Part shown: positions 38,901-51,011 of the stretch, piece by piece
Numbering within the stretch: the stretch's first letter is position 1
Layout: each line of letters opens with the position of its first letter
Source of the DNA: Xylocopa sonorina
Taxonomy: Eukaryota; Arthropoda; Insecta; Hymenoptera; Apidae
Direction: 5' to 3'
NCBI RefSeq assembly: GCF_050948175.1
Contig: NC_135203.1
Location: 4,650,001 to 4,714,000, forward strand
Length of the DNA: 64,000 bases
Made by a program: the position numbers and the translations under genes
Notes under the pieces: model-generated
The model's database searches: none
Told to the model about the DNA's origin: nothing
What the model saw: the letters and a program-made list of their open reading frames with translations, nothing else

Positions 38901-41900
38901 CGTTCACCTTGGTACCACGATGAAAAGAAACGATATCGTACTATTATTACCCTCTTCGACTTTAGAACCGGATTACAATATTATATAAGGAACAGAAAGA
39001 ACTTCGCAACGAGACGAAAACTGCCTCTACGAAGGGAAGGAAACGAAAGTGATAACGACGAGTGTGGCAAGTGACCAGCCGGGAGAGTCTCATGGAAAGT
39101 GAAACGAGAACGAGGGGAAAGGGGATAGTCTAAAAGCGAAAGCCAGGAGTAGGAGGAAAGTGTCGCGGATGATTTTGAGGCTTCCAGGAAAAGGCTCGTT
39201 CTCCCATTGTCGGTTTCTGAGAGCGGTCGACGTTCCACGATGAAAGAGGGAGAAAGAGGGAGAAAGAGAGCTCGTTTGGAGAGGCTGGGATGGCCCAGAT
39301 TGTGGTCTATAATCGGACCGGTATAGAGACACGGTTTGTTGCCTTTCGGCTTTTAGCCTGGCTTCGTGACTACGCCAGGATAGAGGGAGAGAGATGATGG
39401 GAGCGAGGTGCCGCGCGAAACTCTGACATATTCGATCATATGAGGGGACGTCACTTAAATGACGTTCTCGTTTAGAGCGTCGCCACGTTTGGGACACGTG
39501 AGTCGGGCACACGTGTCGTCCACGGGACCGAAACGCATTTCCTCTGCGTCGTTTCAACTCCAATGGGAATATTAATGGTTGGTGTGGGAATTTTAATCGA
39601 AAGCGAGACACCATCTTGAACGAGGAAAATTTTCTCGATTTTTAGCTGTGACTTTTAAGTTGCAATTGGGATGTGCGTCCATTCGTGTGTGACTTAATTA
39701 ATTTTTTAAAAAACTTTTTTATTTTCCGTTTTCGCGTGTTCTCGTGGATAGCTGAAATATTATCTGTCGTTTATAGGGGTGGTTGAAGGCACAGGGACCT
39801 TTGAGAACGTCACAGAAGGTGATCGCTATTCGCGCGAGCATTTGGCAAGGCGGCTAGCAGCAATTAAGAAGTAATAAGATGAAATTCGAAAGGTGGCACG
39901 ACGTGTTTCCGCGAACTTAGCCGAACAGCGCGCGGTTTGGTACCGAAAATAAAGCGACCGAAGCATTCATGGCCAGCAGGAATATTATCAAACGTCCACG
40001 TCGCTGCAGACGACTTTAAAGTAGCATCTGACGATACGATTCCCAATGTTTCTCGTACTTTACTACATTTTACGGACATAAAATATCTGCGATCGTTATC
40101 GTACGCTTTCAAATAAACCAGCGAGCGGAACCGATCATTTTATACTTTTCCATCATTCTCGAAGTGTGAAAAACAATTTCGCAGGAAAATTATTGCATGA
40201 AAGTACATGTCTAAACGCGGCGGTGATTTTACTAGGAAACGTTAAAAGAGAATTTCCTAATGAATCGCTCGAACGTTACGTACGCGTGTAAATAAGTCGT
40301 GTTTACAGGAACGGGGCACAGCTGACCACTCGTACATCAGATCGGATCACTTTCTTGGCCAGCTGATCGAAGCGATCCGAAATTAAATGAACCGCAACAC
40401 CTGAAATTAGAAAAAACAACCCCAATTTTCCACCCTATAAATACGCGCTTGCATAAACACGTGTTTCTCTCTCTCTGCCTAAAATTCAATCATTTATAAA
40501 TACGTCAAGATGGTTCACATTTTAATCGATCATCTGATTTTTAACGCCTCGAATCTCATCGCGATTGAATTTCTACGAAAGACAATGTCGATCGCTCCTC
40601 GCGCGAGATAAAAGCTGAAGTTATTTCGCGATTGAGATGTCTCTCTCTTTTTATTTCAGATTCGTCCGGTGGCCTGGTATTCGGTATACCGCTGTCACAG
40701 TGTTTGGAGAACGACAGGATCGCTAGAATCGCCGCTGGCGAAGTCTCGGACGTTGGATGCTTGTCGAGGAGCAGCAGACACGGCAGTAGGACAAGCTTCA
40801 CGAGCCTGATCGAACCGACAGTCGCAGCCAAGACCGACGAGGTGAGTAAATTGATCCTTCTATCATTAGTATACAAATTAATCGACGAAATAATCATGCG
40901 TTAACATTGGAAAGTTGATCGAAAGAAACGGTATGCAAAAGTAAGTAGTTTGGTGAAAAAGCTTCCCTTAAATTGAAAAACTACTCTTTGAAAACTGAAA
41001 TTTGTCAAAGATTACGTTTGTCAGTATATTCCGCAATGCGGATATTGTTTTTTAATAACAGTTTAGTTAAGTGAGATGTAAATTGCGTAAATAGTTACTT
41101 TTGTTAATCCTCTGGTAAAGGATCAAGTTTCCTTGCTTTATGTTTTTCATATTATTTGCATAAATAATTTTGAAAAAATTGTAGAAAACTACGTATCATA
41201 TGTATTTTTCATAAGCAGAAGCGTTTCATTTCTCAATAATCGATTCTTTCCAATGTCCTGTCATTTATACGCGCGTTTCACTGCGACCTTTGGTCCTCAA
41301 GTAGTACAAGTCAACGCTGCGTCAGACATCGAACCTTCCGTTGTGTAATCAATATTATTACCAATGCTTTTTCCTATCTATTTCTACTAACGATCGAGAT
41401 CTTCGAAAGCGTCGAGTGATATGTACGATTCTCAATAAAAATCATGACATTTTTGCGAAAATAAAATCGTCTACTTTGTCAGGTGTACGGGCAGCAAAGT
41501 GGCGTTTATTTTCACGGATAGGCGATCGCCTCCTGAAAGTAAGAATTACGTAAACTAAAAGTAGACTTTGAAACAAGCTTGGACGGATTTACAATTGGAC
41601 ACTTTACACGACTTTTTCGATGTCCGCTCATAAAGAGACGAGAGGAACGAGAAAAGCACGCCCACGGCCGAGTATCGGAATTCTAGTCACCTGTTTTAGA
41701 TTGACGTGAACTAACCTGCACGCGGAAACCTCTCTCAACCTATCCGATAGAAATTTTAGTGGCTGTTAATACGAGAATTCGGTTACAGCAAAAATAGACG
41801 TGTCGTGGGAATAGCTCTCTTACTATCTTTTTTAAAGAGACGTCTCTGTCTCCTCCTCTTTTAACAGAGAGTAGTTGTTCAATTCGCCGCTCGTACGATA

Positions 41901-44900
41901 TAATTTATTCGACTCTAACCCTGTCAAGAAACAACGTCTGTTATCAATTACATTAACATCTGTGACTGTGTAAAATTATTGAATCGCAAATTTACATTTG
42001 AACCAAGGGGGACAGGATGTTAACACGTCAAGTGCCCAGCCTATTTTGCTTGTCGTTTAGGCTACGGTCAGCCATCAAAAAGAATTAAACCTCACAATTG
42101 ATACGCAAGGCTCGATACACACGGTGGTGTAAAATGAAGTGAAAACTTAATACAAGCACAGAACGGAAAAACTCCTTAAATGTACCAATCAATTCTCAAC
42201 CTGGTCAATTACAACTTTCCCTATGCACATCTAAACTATACAACAATAAACCCCTTCTTGTGTAACACCCCATTGTGAAAGAACCAATCGAATATCGTAA
42301 GCACAACGCTGACACCTGCCATTTAGCTGCACGTAGACACCCGTTGCATCACGATCGTCGCATGACGCTTTATCAAAACGGCGAGACGAGGCGGCGGAGG
42401 GTGGTGTTCGAGCAGCTCGTGGTGCTAGAAGACGAAAGGGGTGCGAGACGCGGGACGGATCGCGGATGCGATCATAAACGGCGTCATCAATTGCGTCATG
42501 GCTGGCACATCGCGGGTCGCGACGCGGAGGGCGTTTATCGATGGCCACTTTGCGAGTCAGGGGCGCGAAGACGCTCGAGCCACGGGCCGCAAGTGGTTAT
42601 TTTTTGACGGATACGTCAGCAGGACGCCGGCTTACCGCCGTTTATTCTATATTCCGTCGCGTGCGCGACGCCCGAGACGGGCCGAAACGGACGCGCCCGT
42701 TGCCAAATTTTCTTACCGCATTTAAACTAACAGTTCCGTGCAATTAAATGCCAATGGGCGGCAGTGAGACGTGTCACGCTCGAACGTTCCTCGATAGAAG
42801 CGACGCGTGTTTCTGCATCAAACGCGCACGATTTGCTGGAGATACTCGTTCCTTCGAAAGGTGGAACCGTTGCGTTTAATTGATTCCATGGTTGGGAAAA
42901 TTTGGAGACTTTTTTATTAATTTCTAGCTGTTTATCGTTCGATGAGAAACGCGAGACATTGGGCTTCGACTGAAAGCGTGCGAAGCTCGAGACGAATTGA
43001 ATCTCGTTCTGATTAGTCTTTTTGTTAACTGTGAATTATTAATATGGAATGAGAGTTTGAAATCCTCGTGACGCTTGTCTATTCCGTCTTGTCGAATCTA
43101 TACCTTTTTTTTTTTTAAAGGCTACCTCTTCCGCGACCGGAAGTAAATGTTTTGATTCGAGAAGCACCGGCGCCACCTGGTCGGGGATCACGAATCCTCT
43201 TCTTCGTTTTCTTCTTTTTTACGTTCTCCAACCGGAGAACTCTCGGACGTTCTGGCGTTATTTTAAGAAAGTCGAAGATTCGACCCGCGCCTCTTGATTT
43301 ACACGATCCGATCTAATTTCCGAGCGTTTATACATTTGCGTATTGATTTCTCGGTTTATGCCGGCATCGTGGGATGATTTGTTCGTGCCTGAGAATTTAT
43401 TTTAGCCAGGCGCAGCTTTGTTCTAGCGTCCTGTCGCTTATCGCGCGTTCCTCTTCGATAGAACACCATTTAATTCGAGCTAGATCGTATTACAAATTTA
43501 ATGATAACTTAATCGATAATTGTAGTGATAGTGATAGGTTGCAAAATCAGCGATTAACTGTCGTAATTTTCGAAGTAAAATTGCATAGAGTCTGCAGACG
43601 TATTAGTAACTAACGCAAATCGATATTGAATAGTATAAAAATACAAATGTTTTCTACTGTGGCAAGTAAAATCTGAAATAGAAGACCACGTGGGAAGACT
43701 ATTACCACTATAATTAATAGCACCGGCGATGCATCACCGCTCAATGTGTTAACCCTATCTAATCCATTATTCGCATGGTAAACTCTTACCTGGATGTATA
43801 CAAAGTGGCCCGATTTATTCTCCGCAAGAAAGTTGGAACGCTCTCTTCGGAATGTAAATAATTGGAGGGACCCTTACGAGCTGGATCGTGACGCACTCCG
43901 TCTGTGGGCGGAATTTTTCCAGCACGGCGAGAAATTCCGCCGGTTGCGAGTCAGAAACTAAATCTACCCCGTGAGGTCTCCTTTTTCCGGAGATTTAGCT
44001 GTTACATCTATTCACAGTGAGTCTATTGATCCGGGATAGTCCGCGAGATAACTCTGCGATTTGTTCATCTGACACGAACCGTTTCCGACGCGGAGGAATC
44101 TTTTATGGAGGAAAATAAAAGGAAAGGAATTCGACCTCGCTGTGCTAGGGAAGAATTAGTTTTCGATTGATTTAAATAATTGATATTTTTTAGAAGGAAT
44201 TCAGTTTTCTTTCTTAATATTTAAAATTTCAATTTTGCCGTTCGAAATTTCATGATTAATTTCATCGATCGCTTTTCGTACAGACAGAGGAAATCTGAAA
44301 CGTTTCACTGGGAAATTCCTAAAACTTCCAATGAAAATAGATGATCCACGCATAAAATTGTGAGATATGATTCACATATTGTGGAAGTGGCGTCGATTTA
44401 TCGTGGCGCCAACTATGACAATGCCACCCTCGACTTCCGGTACCCAATCATATACATCTGACTCGTACGCTAGTAGAATGATGACTCAGCGTACGGTCTA
44501 ATATTTATTGTTCATCAAATCGTTGGGCGTCATTGAATTATTTCACTGAATTTTCAAAACTCTCGTAACCAAGTTAAATAGTAATTGATGTTTCAAACTT
44601 ATCCATATCAATTGAAGTAAAAAATAAAATTTTCAAACAATTTCCACGGATTGATTGAGAATCGCAACAAAAATAAAGAGAAATTCCTAAATCAGTCCAT
44701 GTTGGAAATTGTATTACAAGCAGTTAAAAGTAATTTAGCCAATAAACGAAAATAAAGAATTGATTTAATTTCTCGCTTGATTTGCGCATTTTATTTAGAC
44801 GAGACCGCGGCTGGAACATTTGGCCGGTTAACTCGATGAAAATGCCACGTGCTTAAATAGCACGATCGATCGATTTAAAGCGATCTCGGGACGCGCGACT

Positions 44901-47900
44901 CGCGTTGCACTTCCCTTGTCGACGTCACGTGTATCCCGAGCCGGCAGTGACGTCACTGTTCGCGGACGCGAATAGAAACGAGACACGAGAGCGTTAATTT
45001 TAGCCGGGGATTAATTAGGATTCCCTAAATATTGCAAGATTTTCTGTCAGACCAGATGGACGAGCACAACGATCAGCCATTAGGAACACTGTACTTGTCC
45101 ATCAATGCTTAATAATATAATTCTAACGCGATTCATTTTCCAAAAGTAAAGCTTTTAATGGATGTCAATTAGTACCTCTGTTTAACGTTTCCATTTCATG
45201 CATTAATTTACGATATTTCCATGTTTAATTTCGTTCGATCGATTTTTGGTAATTCTTCAAAAAACTGTCGTGGTTGTCGAATGTGTGAACGAATTAGCAA
45301 TGATTGGGGGCGAATAAAATTGTTTCAGGGTGGTTCGTGCGAATCGTTGTCGTCGAAAGGAGGAGCTCTGACAGGAAGCGACTCTGGGGTGCTCGAATTG
45401 AGCGACAGCGGTGGAGGAGGCCCTCCAGGGGAATGGGACGCGGTTCCAGGCGTAGTCAGACAGTGCATCAGGCACCTAGAAAACACGGGCCTCCGAACTC
45501 TTGGCATCTTCCGGGTGTCGCCTTCGAAGAAGAGGGTGAGACAGGTGAGTCTTCGACGATATTTACAGCTTTGTCATCGTCTAATTCCATATAATTATGT
45601 TTTCTCGTCTGATTCTATTTTGTATTTTAAATAGTCACTTTGAACTCTCATTCGCTTTCCTAGTAGAACGAATTCGATCCGCGACATGCATATTGCGAAA
45701 AGTGAATCGATGTATTATTTGAATCTCCCTCCAGACTTGCAATTAATTTCTTAAAGTACAATTTTATTGTTTAAGCATGTGACAAGACTGACATTTTTTT
45801 TGGTATTCTGTAGATACTCGAAAATCGCCTTCCGTTTAATTAACAATGCAAGTGTCAAGAAAATTATATCTTTTATTCTTCGAGTTTAGAGACCAGCGAG
45901 TAATCGATCAGTTCGACGAATATTTTTCTAGTTACGAGAAGATTTCGATTGCGGTCGCGAGACGAAAATCGGGCCCGATCAGTGTCCCCACGATGTGGCA
46001 GCCCTTCTCAAGGAATTCTTCCGGGATCTACCCGACCCTCTGCTTTGCAGGGATCTGTACCAGGCCTTCGTTCATACGCAAAGTAAGCCCAAGCTGACAA
46101 TCACGATCAGATGAGCGTAAACCGCTTAAAGCCGCGGAAATCCATTATGGAAATCCATTTTTAAGCTTGATTAATATTTGCAATTCAATGCGATCGCATA
46201 AAGGGTTCTGCGCTACTGTCCCGCGGCGATTAATATTATTACACGAAACAATGGTAGACGAAACAAGAACAGTACAAAAGAAAGTAACTGTAAAGCTTAC
46301 TTGAACATTCTTTTCTTCGTAATCTATTAAATTTACCGTTGGGAAAAAGTTATTCTGAATACAAAATAATTCTGCAGATTTTGCATGTTCTTGGTGATAC
46401 TTTTTTAATGAAGGGAAATTTCTCAAAGTTATTTTTAATACTTTTCGGCTTTTCATAGTGGAAGTATGTCTCTTAAAGGTTAACGCGTGCTTTTCTATTT
46501 TCTTGCATATCTTGAAATAAACTGGATATAAAAATTGATCGAATAAATACTCGATGGCCTTTTGTGCTCGATGAAGCTTTGCCACTTGACGTCTCTCGCG
46601 CTCTACGTCACATATTCCTATTTTACCTTTTTTCTTCCTCCCAGCATCCAATATCTTACTTTCTACATCCCGTATCTTGTGTCACTTTAGACAACCCTTT
46701 CTCTACTTCCCCTATCCCACTGCGAACTTCACACTCTCCATAACTCCCGTCCCGTTCTCCTTCACAGATTATCCTGTCTATCTTTTATTTAAAAAATTAA
46801 TAAATGTTGTACACAAAAATGGTCCAGAAAATTTGCAAAAAAAGAGCCTGATGTTTCTATATCCAGAGCTTCTATAAACGTGCAACGATTGAAAAAAGTT
46901 CCTCGAATCCTTCGAGTGCACAAAATCTCCTCATCGCCTAATAATTATTAAAGACTTAACGATTAGGATGTGCGTTAAAGGAGATTCTGTTTCCCACAGA
47001 GATCCGGAACCGTCGTCTTCAGCAAGAGGCTCTTCAGCATCTTATTCAGCTGTTACCCACACCGAACCGTGAGACCCTGTGGGCACTTTTGAACTTCCTC
47101 AATGTAGTAGCGTCGAATAGCGAGGATCAAAAGAGCGAGACAGGTGAATGGATGCCTGGGAACAAAATGGACACAACCAACTTGGCCACGGTAAGTGCTC
47201 GTTTAATTATCCTATCACGAATTAATCGCGAGGAAATTCGAACTTTGTTGACACTTCCTGCGTATAACGAGATCAGAAATAGAGAAACTTTGAGTTCCGG
47301 TCTGTGAATGATGAACTCGTAAATATTAAATTTTTTAGAGGAATATCCTTGAAATTGTTCATTCTGACACTTTCAAAATATTAATTGCAATCTCTTTAAT
47401 TGGTATTTCTATATTAACGGTATAAATTCCATAGAATATTCTTCTGTAATAACTTTTAGAACGAAATCTCAGCGCTTGAACTTTCAGAGTACTTCGCCAA
47501 GTTCCCCATTACAATTTAGCCAGAAAACTTTCGCTGAGACGATAATTTACATAACGCTTTTCCACTAGTTTAATTTTTCAGTTCCAATTACGAGGTTTCG
47601 CGGACCAGTTAGTCGTAATTAAAGTTAGCACATAATTCTTTCGGTGAAGGTATTCGCGCCGAACATCCTCCATTGCGTGAAACCCGGGCAGAGGTCGGAG
47701 GTGTCCGCGGAGAGGGCGGAAGAGAGGATAGATGTAATAAACGTGGTGAGGGCTCTTCTGGAGAACGCCTCTACGTTATTTACCGTGCCAGCCGCCCTTC
47801 TGGACGAGGTGTATCTGCACATGATGGACACCCATCCGGCCGATTTGGATCTTGCCCTCTCTCGACGCGCTGAAGAGTGAGTAGCTCAAATAGCCACCCC

Positions 47901-50900
47901 CTATCTTTAATCTCTAATCTCACCGGGTTCGTTTCTCCTCGAATCTTCAAATAAAATCACTCCAGACATACTGACTATTTGATCTCATTTCTCTTACGAT
48001 TAAAAATAGTTGAAAGTATTCTCGTGAAAGTTAACATTCTATTTCTAATTTCACCCCTGTTCAAACGATAATTCCATTCGGTTTTTAATTGAGAATAGTT
48101 ATTCATTTGCGTATTAGATTTATTCTTGCTTCGTTTCTGTTTGTTTTTCGTTTGGAATATTTTATTCGAGACGCTTCGCCTCTACCGAAGACGTTTTATA
48201 ATCCGTCTCAAACTTCGCGGCCACCTGGCAAAAGGCCAGGGGAGTTCGCGCTTGTATGTCAGTCGGCGGGTCGCGGTGAAAAAGCTGACAGCGAGTTTCG
48301 TACGGTTTTTCGCAGGCAATGCGGCGACGAGGCGGATCCGTGCAGCGAAGCTGAAAACTTCTCGGTCGAGGAGACGCTGACGACGTCGACAACGACCACG
48401 GCCGGGACGACCACGTCGGCCAGAAAGGTAACCGATCCAGATCGTACCAAGATATCCCTGGGCCATTTCGTGGTATCGCTCTGACGTCTTTGGCTACTTC
48501 GAGATCGAGGGAAGATATGGCTCGATTTCAAAGGGGCTGAAGTTTTCTTCCACACCTCCAACCTTCTAATCCTCCCTCTACTTCTCCCAACTTTCCCTTC
48601 TCGCTTGTTCAATTATGTACGAACGCACAAATTTCGTATTTTTCTCGCGAAATGAAAAACTTTATCGCAAACAAGGAGGCAAAGACAGAAAAATCTTCTC
48701 CTGCGAGAGTATTCTTGTTTTAACACGTCCATTTCGGTCATGTACACGTCCCACGCTTTAAAATCAAATATTTTCGCTTCTAACATGTACTTCACAATTT
48801 TCACAATAGTATAAAGACGATAATTATCAAAAAAGAATGTACAGTTTAAAATGCACAATACAAAAAAGCCTGAATAAAAAGGCGCATACGTCCACCATGG
48901 CACCTAACGTGTTAAGTGCAAAAGATGGTTTCTTTGATCCCCAACGTCTAATAAAATTCTATATGAAAACCAAGCTTCGTACAAATCATTCTAAAAGTAG
49001 ATGAATTTTGTCTGTTAAAGGTGTGGACGAGAGAGCAATGTCTTCACCAAACGGCTGGCGTGGGTGGAGACATAGGTCCAAGGCCTAGGCGGCCAAAGAG
49101 GCCTGGGAGTCGACGAAGGGAGGAAGGCAGGAGTAACAGCGTGGACAGTGGATCCAGCGAGGATCCAGCTGACCCACGGAGGAGATCCTCGCCCATGGTA
49201 ATCACCGCTAGTCTCACCATACCGATGTCCGGAGCGTTCACGTTGAACCTCGACGATCCGGACATTCCGTATATCGAGGAGGCACCGAAACAACCCAGCG
49301 CGCCGCCAAGAAGGCAGAGGCAGCGATCGATTTCCGGTTGCAGCGAAGGTATGCACACCCTCCTCACCCCCTCGTATTTCACTAGGAAGCCTAAAGTTTT
49401 GTTTCTCTCACTGGTTTATTTTGTTTCGCTGTGTTACGTTTTCCTTTTAATGTGCTGGACGAATTACTTTAGATAATAAGACTAATAATAACACCGAATA
49501 AAAACACGAAAACTTGAACCAATCATGACACACGTTATTCGAAATTAGCTTCACATCTCGATTAGAAATGATCCTCGTTTCGAAGCGTCACGTGAATGTC
49601 GCTAGAAAGAGCGAAATAATGTCCGCGATCTAAAAGTACCGTTGTAAATTCGAAAGAACAAGAAAAAAATAAAGAACGAACGAAACTCGCCATAGACACA
49701 AAACTGTACCAATTAAACCATGAATCTTGATCATACCAGGCGGAAGGCACGGAAGTGACAGTGCCGTGGGTTCTTCCGCGACGCTGTCCGGCGACCAAGC
49801 GCCAAGCTCGCCCCCGTCGTGGGCGTCGTCGCCGCCTGCCAGCCCTGACAGCGCTGTCACAGCCGTTTCGTACATCCCCGACCAGCAGGCGGTCCTTCAG
49901 AGGGTGTCGTTCACCACCTCGAGCGAGATACGCCAGGTGGCCAGGTCGAGCAGCAGCCAGGAGACCTCGAGGAGCACCGCGGCCCCGTACACGCCGAGCA
50001 TCACCAGCATCGGCGGTGCGGTTTTGAGGTGAGAATCCTGCGCCTCCGCGCTATGCCGGCTTCCGCGTGCTGCTGACAGGAATTGGCCAGATGATCTTGA
50101 TTCGTGCCGCTGTCCTGGTATTCGCGTAGAACATCTGGGACAGTTCATTCACCCCCCCACTTCGGTGGAATCTAGCGCACCGTGGCGCGTTCACCTTGAT
50201 ATTTCGTTGCATTCGATGGTTGTTAAGTGGTCTGCATTGGTTTTTGTTCCTCGTTAACCGTTTGGCTTTTCTTCTTTTTTTTTCTTTTTTTTTTTTTTGT
50301 ATGCATCAGTTGCTCCCTGCGTTCTTGTACCTATGTGATTCTTCTTACTGACTTTTACACCGTGCTTTCGCTGCGCGATATTTTCTTTTGTCTTTACTTA
50401 ACTTTAGAATAAGAAGTCGAACATGTAGCTTCATTTTTGTGAAAGGATCAGTGGAACGAAGATTCCACGCTTTCGATTTCTTTCCTAATGTAGAATAACC
50501 TTCTGTTAATCGTACCCTCTTTCCATTATATCCACATGTCGAATGTTCGATCGAAAAAAAGTAAAGAAACAGAGAAAACGTTATTCTACATTCCCATTTT
50601 ACTTTCTCGAAATCGCGTTATCGAATCGAAGCTCAATTAGTTAGATGGTGCGTCGCGTTACGTTGCAGGTCGAAGACCGCGGACATCGAGAGGATGTTAC
50701 ACATCTCCCGACCGGAGCCAAGCATCGGCTTGTCACAGCAGAGCAAGACCAGCACCAGCACCACCTCGTCGGAGAGTAAAAAGTACACCAAGAGACGTTA
50801 CACGGATTCGAGGCATCAGACGCGTCATATCCCTGATTCCGAGACTCTGGCGGGGAAAAGCACCGTCGCTGCCTCATCGTCGACCACGATTACGATGTCC

Positions 50901-51011
50901 TCCCAGTCCACGGTTGTTGGCACGCAGAGCCAGCGAGCCGGTGCTCAGCCGGTCTGGAAACGGCGGGAGCTCATCTCCAGCGCGCCCAAGGACAGGGAGG
51001 GATACTTCTGA
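28049..51011 (+). CDS. ARHGAP6: ARHGAP6-like Rho GTPase-activating protein, 12 coding exons
   Basis: Exons 28049-29926, 34804-34960, 35998-36114, 40660-40841, 45329-45544, 45932-46082, 47000-47190, 47650-47876, 48316-48427, 49021-49348, 49740-50028 and 50669-51011 all join in phase at GT-AG borders into 1,396 aa. The family stimulates GTP hydrolysis by Rho-type GTPases and so affects actin. Layout: basic N-terminus (1-46), an unassigned conserved-looking block (about 42-100), Ser/His-rich linkers, an LRSLSEIERKVLRKVA segment (exon 2), VFGIPLSQCLENDR (exon 4) and the RhoGAP domain (about 816-1030). The arginine finger is R840 in LGIFRVSPSKKRVRQ; the conserved Lys is K877 (LLKEFFRDLPDPL) and Asn is N969 (VFAPN). 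A Ser/Thr/Pro-rich tail of about 360 residues ends at REGYF. The exon 2 and exon 4 motifs closely resemble ARHGAP6 and separate it from other RhoGAP families. The symbol is by similarity; the insect gene may carry another name. Family and exon structure are well supported; only the N-terminal start and possible isoforms are open. Confidence 0.92.
30008..30031. repeat. Perfect inverted repeat / hairpin, 10-bp arms
   Basis: AACATTTCCA and TGGAAATGTT flank a 4-base TGTC loop, 82 bases downstream of the exon 1 donor. Confidence 0.85.
31471..31495. repeat. (CTA)n imperfect microsatellite
   Basis: CTACTACTACTACTGCTATT followed by ACTAC, within RhoGAP intron 1. Confidence 0.85.
34804..34960 (+). 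CDS. ARHGAP6: RhoGAP gene exon 2
   Basis: Acceptor AATTGCAG, donor GTGAGT; phase 0 in, phase 1 out. It encodes GKCTWAGTGGRRVTLQDTSL and LRSLSEIERKVLRKVAVAKL, the segment matching the ARHGAP6 pre-domain SLSELER region. Confidence 0.92.
35998..36114 (+). CDS. ARHGAP6: RhoGAP gene exon 3
   Basis: Acceptor CTTTTCAG, donor GTAAGT, phase 1 in and out. It encodes a Lys-rich linker, TKPKRKAPLLKRKALTTGFF then DNKGKDDKEK, a possible nuclear-localisation-like basic cluster. Being a symmetric 117-base exon, it could be skipped without a frameshift. Confidence 0.88.
36115..40659 (+). other. RhoGAP intron 3 (4.5 kb)
   Basis: GTAAGT to TTTCAG. Mostly AT-rich with a GC-rich patch at 37.75-38.3 kb whose frames are open on both strands, and a GA-rich tract (AGAGGGAGAAAG repeated) near 39.24-39.27 kb. 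No supported exon. Confidence 0.8.
40660..40841 (+). CDS. ARHGAP6: RhoGAP gene exon 4
   Basis: Acceptor TTATTTCAG, donor GTGAGT; phase 1 in, phase 0 out. It encodes VFGIPLSQCLENDRIARIA, equivalent to the FGMPLSQVIANDR signature of ARHGAP6, followed by a Ser-rich stretch. Confidence 0.92.
40842..45328 (+). other. RhoGAP intron 4 (4.5 kb)
   Basis: GTGAGT to TTTCAG. Contains a CpG-rich patch at 42.3-42.7 kb and a CRE/E-box cluster at 44.92-44.96 kb. No separate gene recognised. Confidence 0.8.
44921..44958. promoter_or_regulatory. CRE and E-box palindromes in RhoGAP intron 4
   Basis: GACGTCAC overlaps a CACGTG E-box (44926-44931), and a perfect 14-bp palindrome CAGTGACGTCACTG with a full CRE follows at 44945-44958. 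They lie about 265-300 bases before an ATG at 45221 that is in frame with exon 5. Binding is inferred from consensus only. Confidence 0.4.
45329..45544 (+). CDS. ARHGAP6: RhoGAP gene exon 5 (arginine finger)
   Basis: Acceptor TTGTTTCAG, donor GTGAGT, phase 0 in and out. A Gly/Ser-rich start leads into the RhoGAP domain: PGVVRQCIRHLENTGLRTLG then IFRVSPSKKRVRQ. The catalytic arginine codon is CGG at 45512-45514 (R840). The frame is also open upstream of the acceptor as far as an ATG at 45221. Confidence 0.95.
45932..46082 (+). CDS. ARHGAP6: RhoGAP gene exon 6
   Basis: Acceptor TTTTTCTAG, donor GTAAGC; phase 0 in, phase 1 out. It encodes LREDFDCGRETKIG and HDVAALLKEFFRDLPDPLL, the core helix and loop of the RhoGAP fold with the conserved Lys. 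Confidence 0.95.
47000..47190 (+). CDS. ARHGAP6: RhoGAP gene exon 7
   Basis: Acceptor TTCCCACAG, donor GTAAGT; phase 1 in, phase 0 out. It encodes QHLIQLLPTPNRETLWALLN and GNKMDTTNLAT, the standard RhoGAP segment before the conserved Asn. Confidence 0.95.
47650..47876 (+). CDS. ARHGAP6: RhoGAP gene exon 8
   Basis: Acceptor CGGTGAAG with a poor pyrimidine tract, donor GTGAGT; phase 0 in, phase 2 out. It begins VFAPNILH, giving NLATVFAPN across the junction; most relatives have VFGPN or IFGPN, so Gly is replaced by Ala. It ends the RhoGAP domain. Confidence 0.92.
48316..48427 (+). CDS. ARHGAP6: RhoGAP gene exon 9
   Basis: Acceptor TTTTTCGCAG, donor GTAACC; phase 2 in, phase 0 out. It encodes an acidic stretch and a Thr-rich run (LTTSTTTTAGTTTSARK), probably a flexible linker just after the catalytic domain. 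Confidence 0.82.
49021..49348 (+). CDS. ARHGAP6: RhoGAP gene exon 10
   Basis: Acceptor CTGTTAAAG, donor GTATGC; phase 0 in, phase 1 out. It is Arg/Pro/Ser-rich (RPRRPKRPGSRRREEGRSNS) with a patch LTIPMSGAFTLNLDDPDIPY that looks less disordered and might be a short linear motif. Confidence 0.85.
49740..50028 (+). CDS. ARHGAP6: RhoGAP gene exon 11
   Basis: Acceptor CATACCAG, donor GTGAGA; phase 1 in, phase 2 out. Ser/Pro-rich (APSSPPSWASSPPASPDSAV) with RVSFTTSSEIRQVARSSS, resembling basophilic and proline-directed phosphorylation sites; that reading is inference. Confidence 0.88.
50275..50298. repeat. Poly-T rich run
   Basis: TTTTTT, TTTC and a further T run in RhoGAP intron 11. Confidence 0.85.
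50669..51011 (+). CDS. ARHGAP6: RhoGAP gene exon 12 (terminal coding exon)
   Basis: Acceptor ACGTTGCAG, phase 2 in, ending at TGA 51009-51011. Ser/Thr-rich with a final QPVWKRRELISSAPKDREGY F-terminal patch. No further exon is needed. Confidence 0.9.

Noticed and set aside
42231..42747. Open frames in RhoGAP intron 4
   Set aside because: Arg-rich frames from CpG-rich DNA, overlapping on both strands; not in phase with neighbouring exons.
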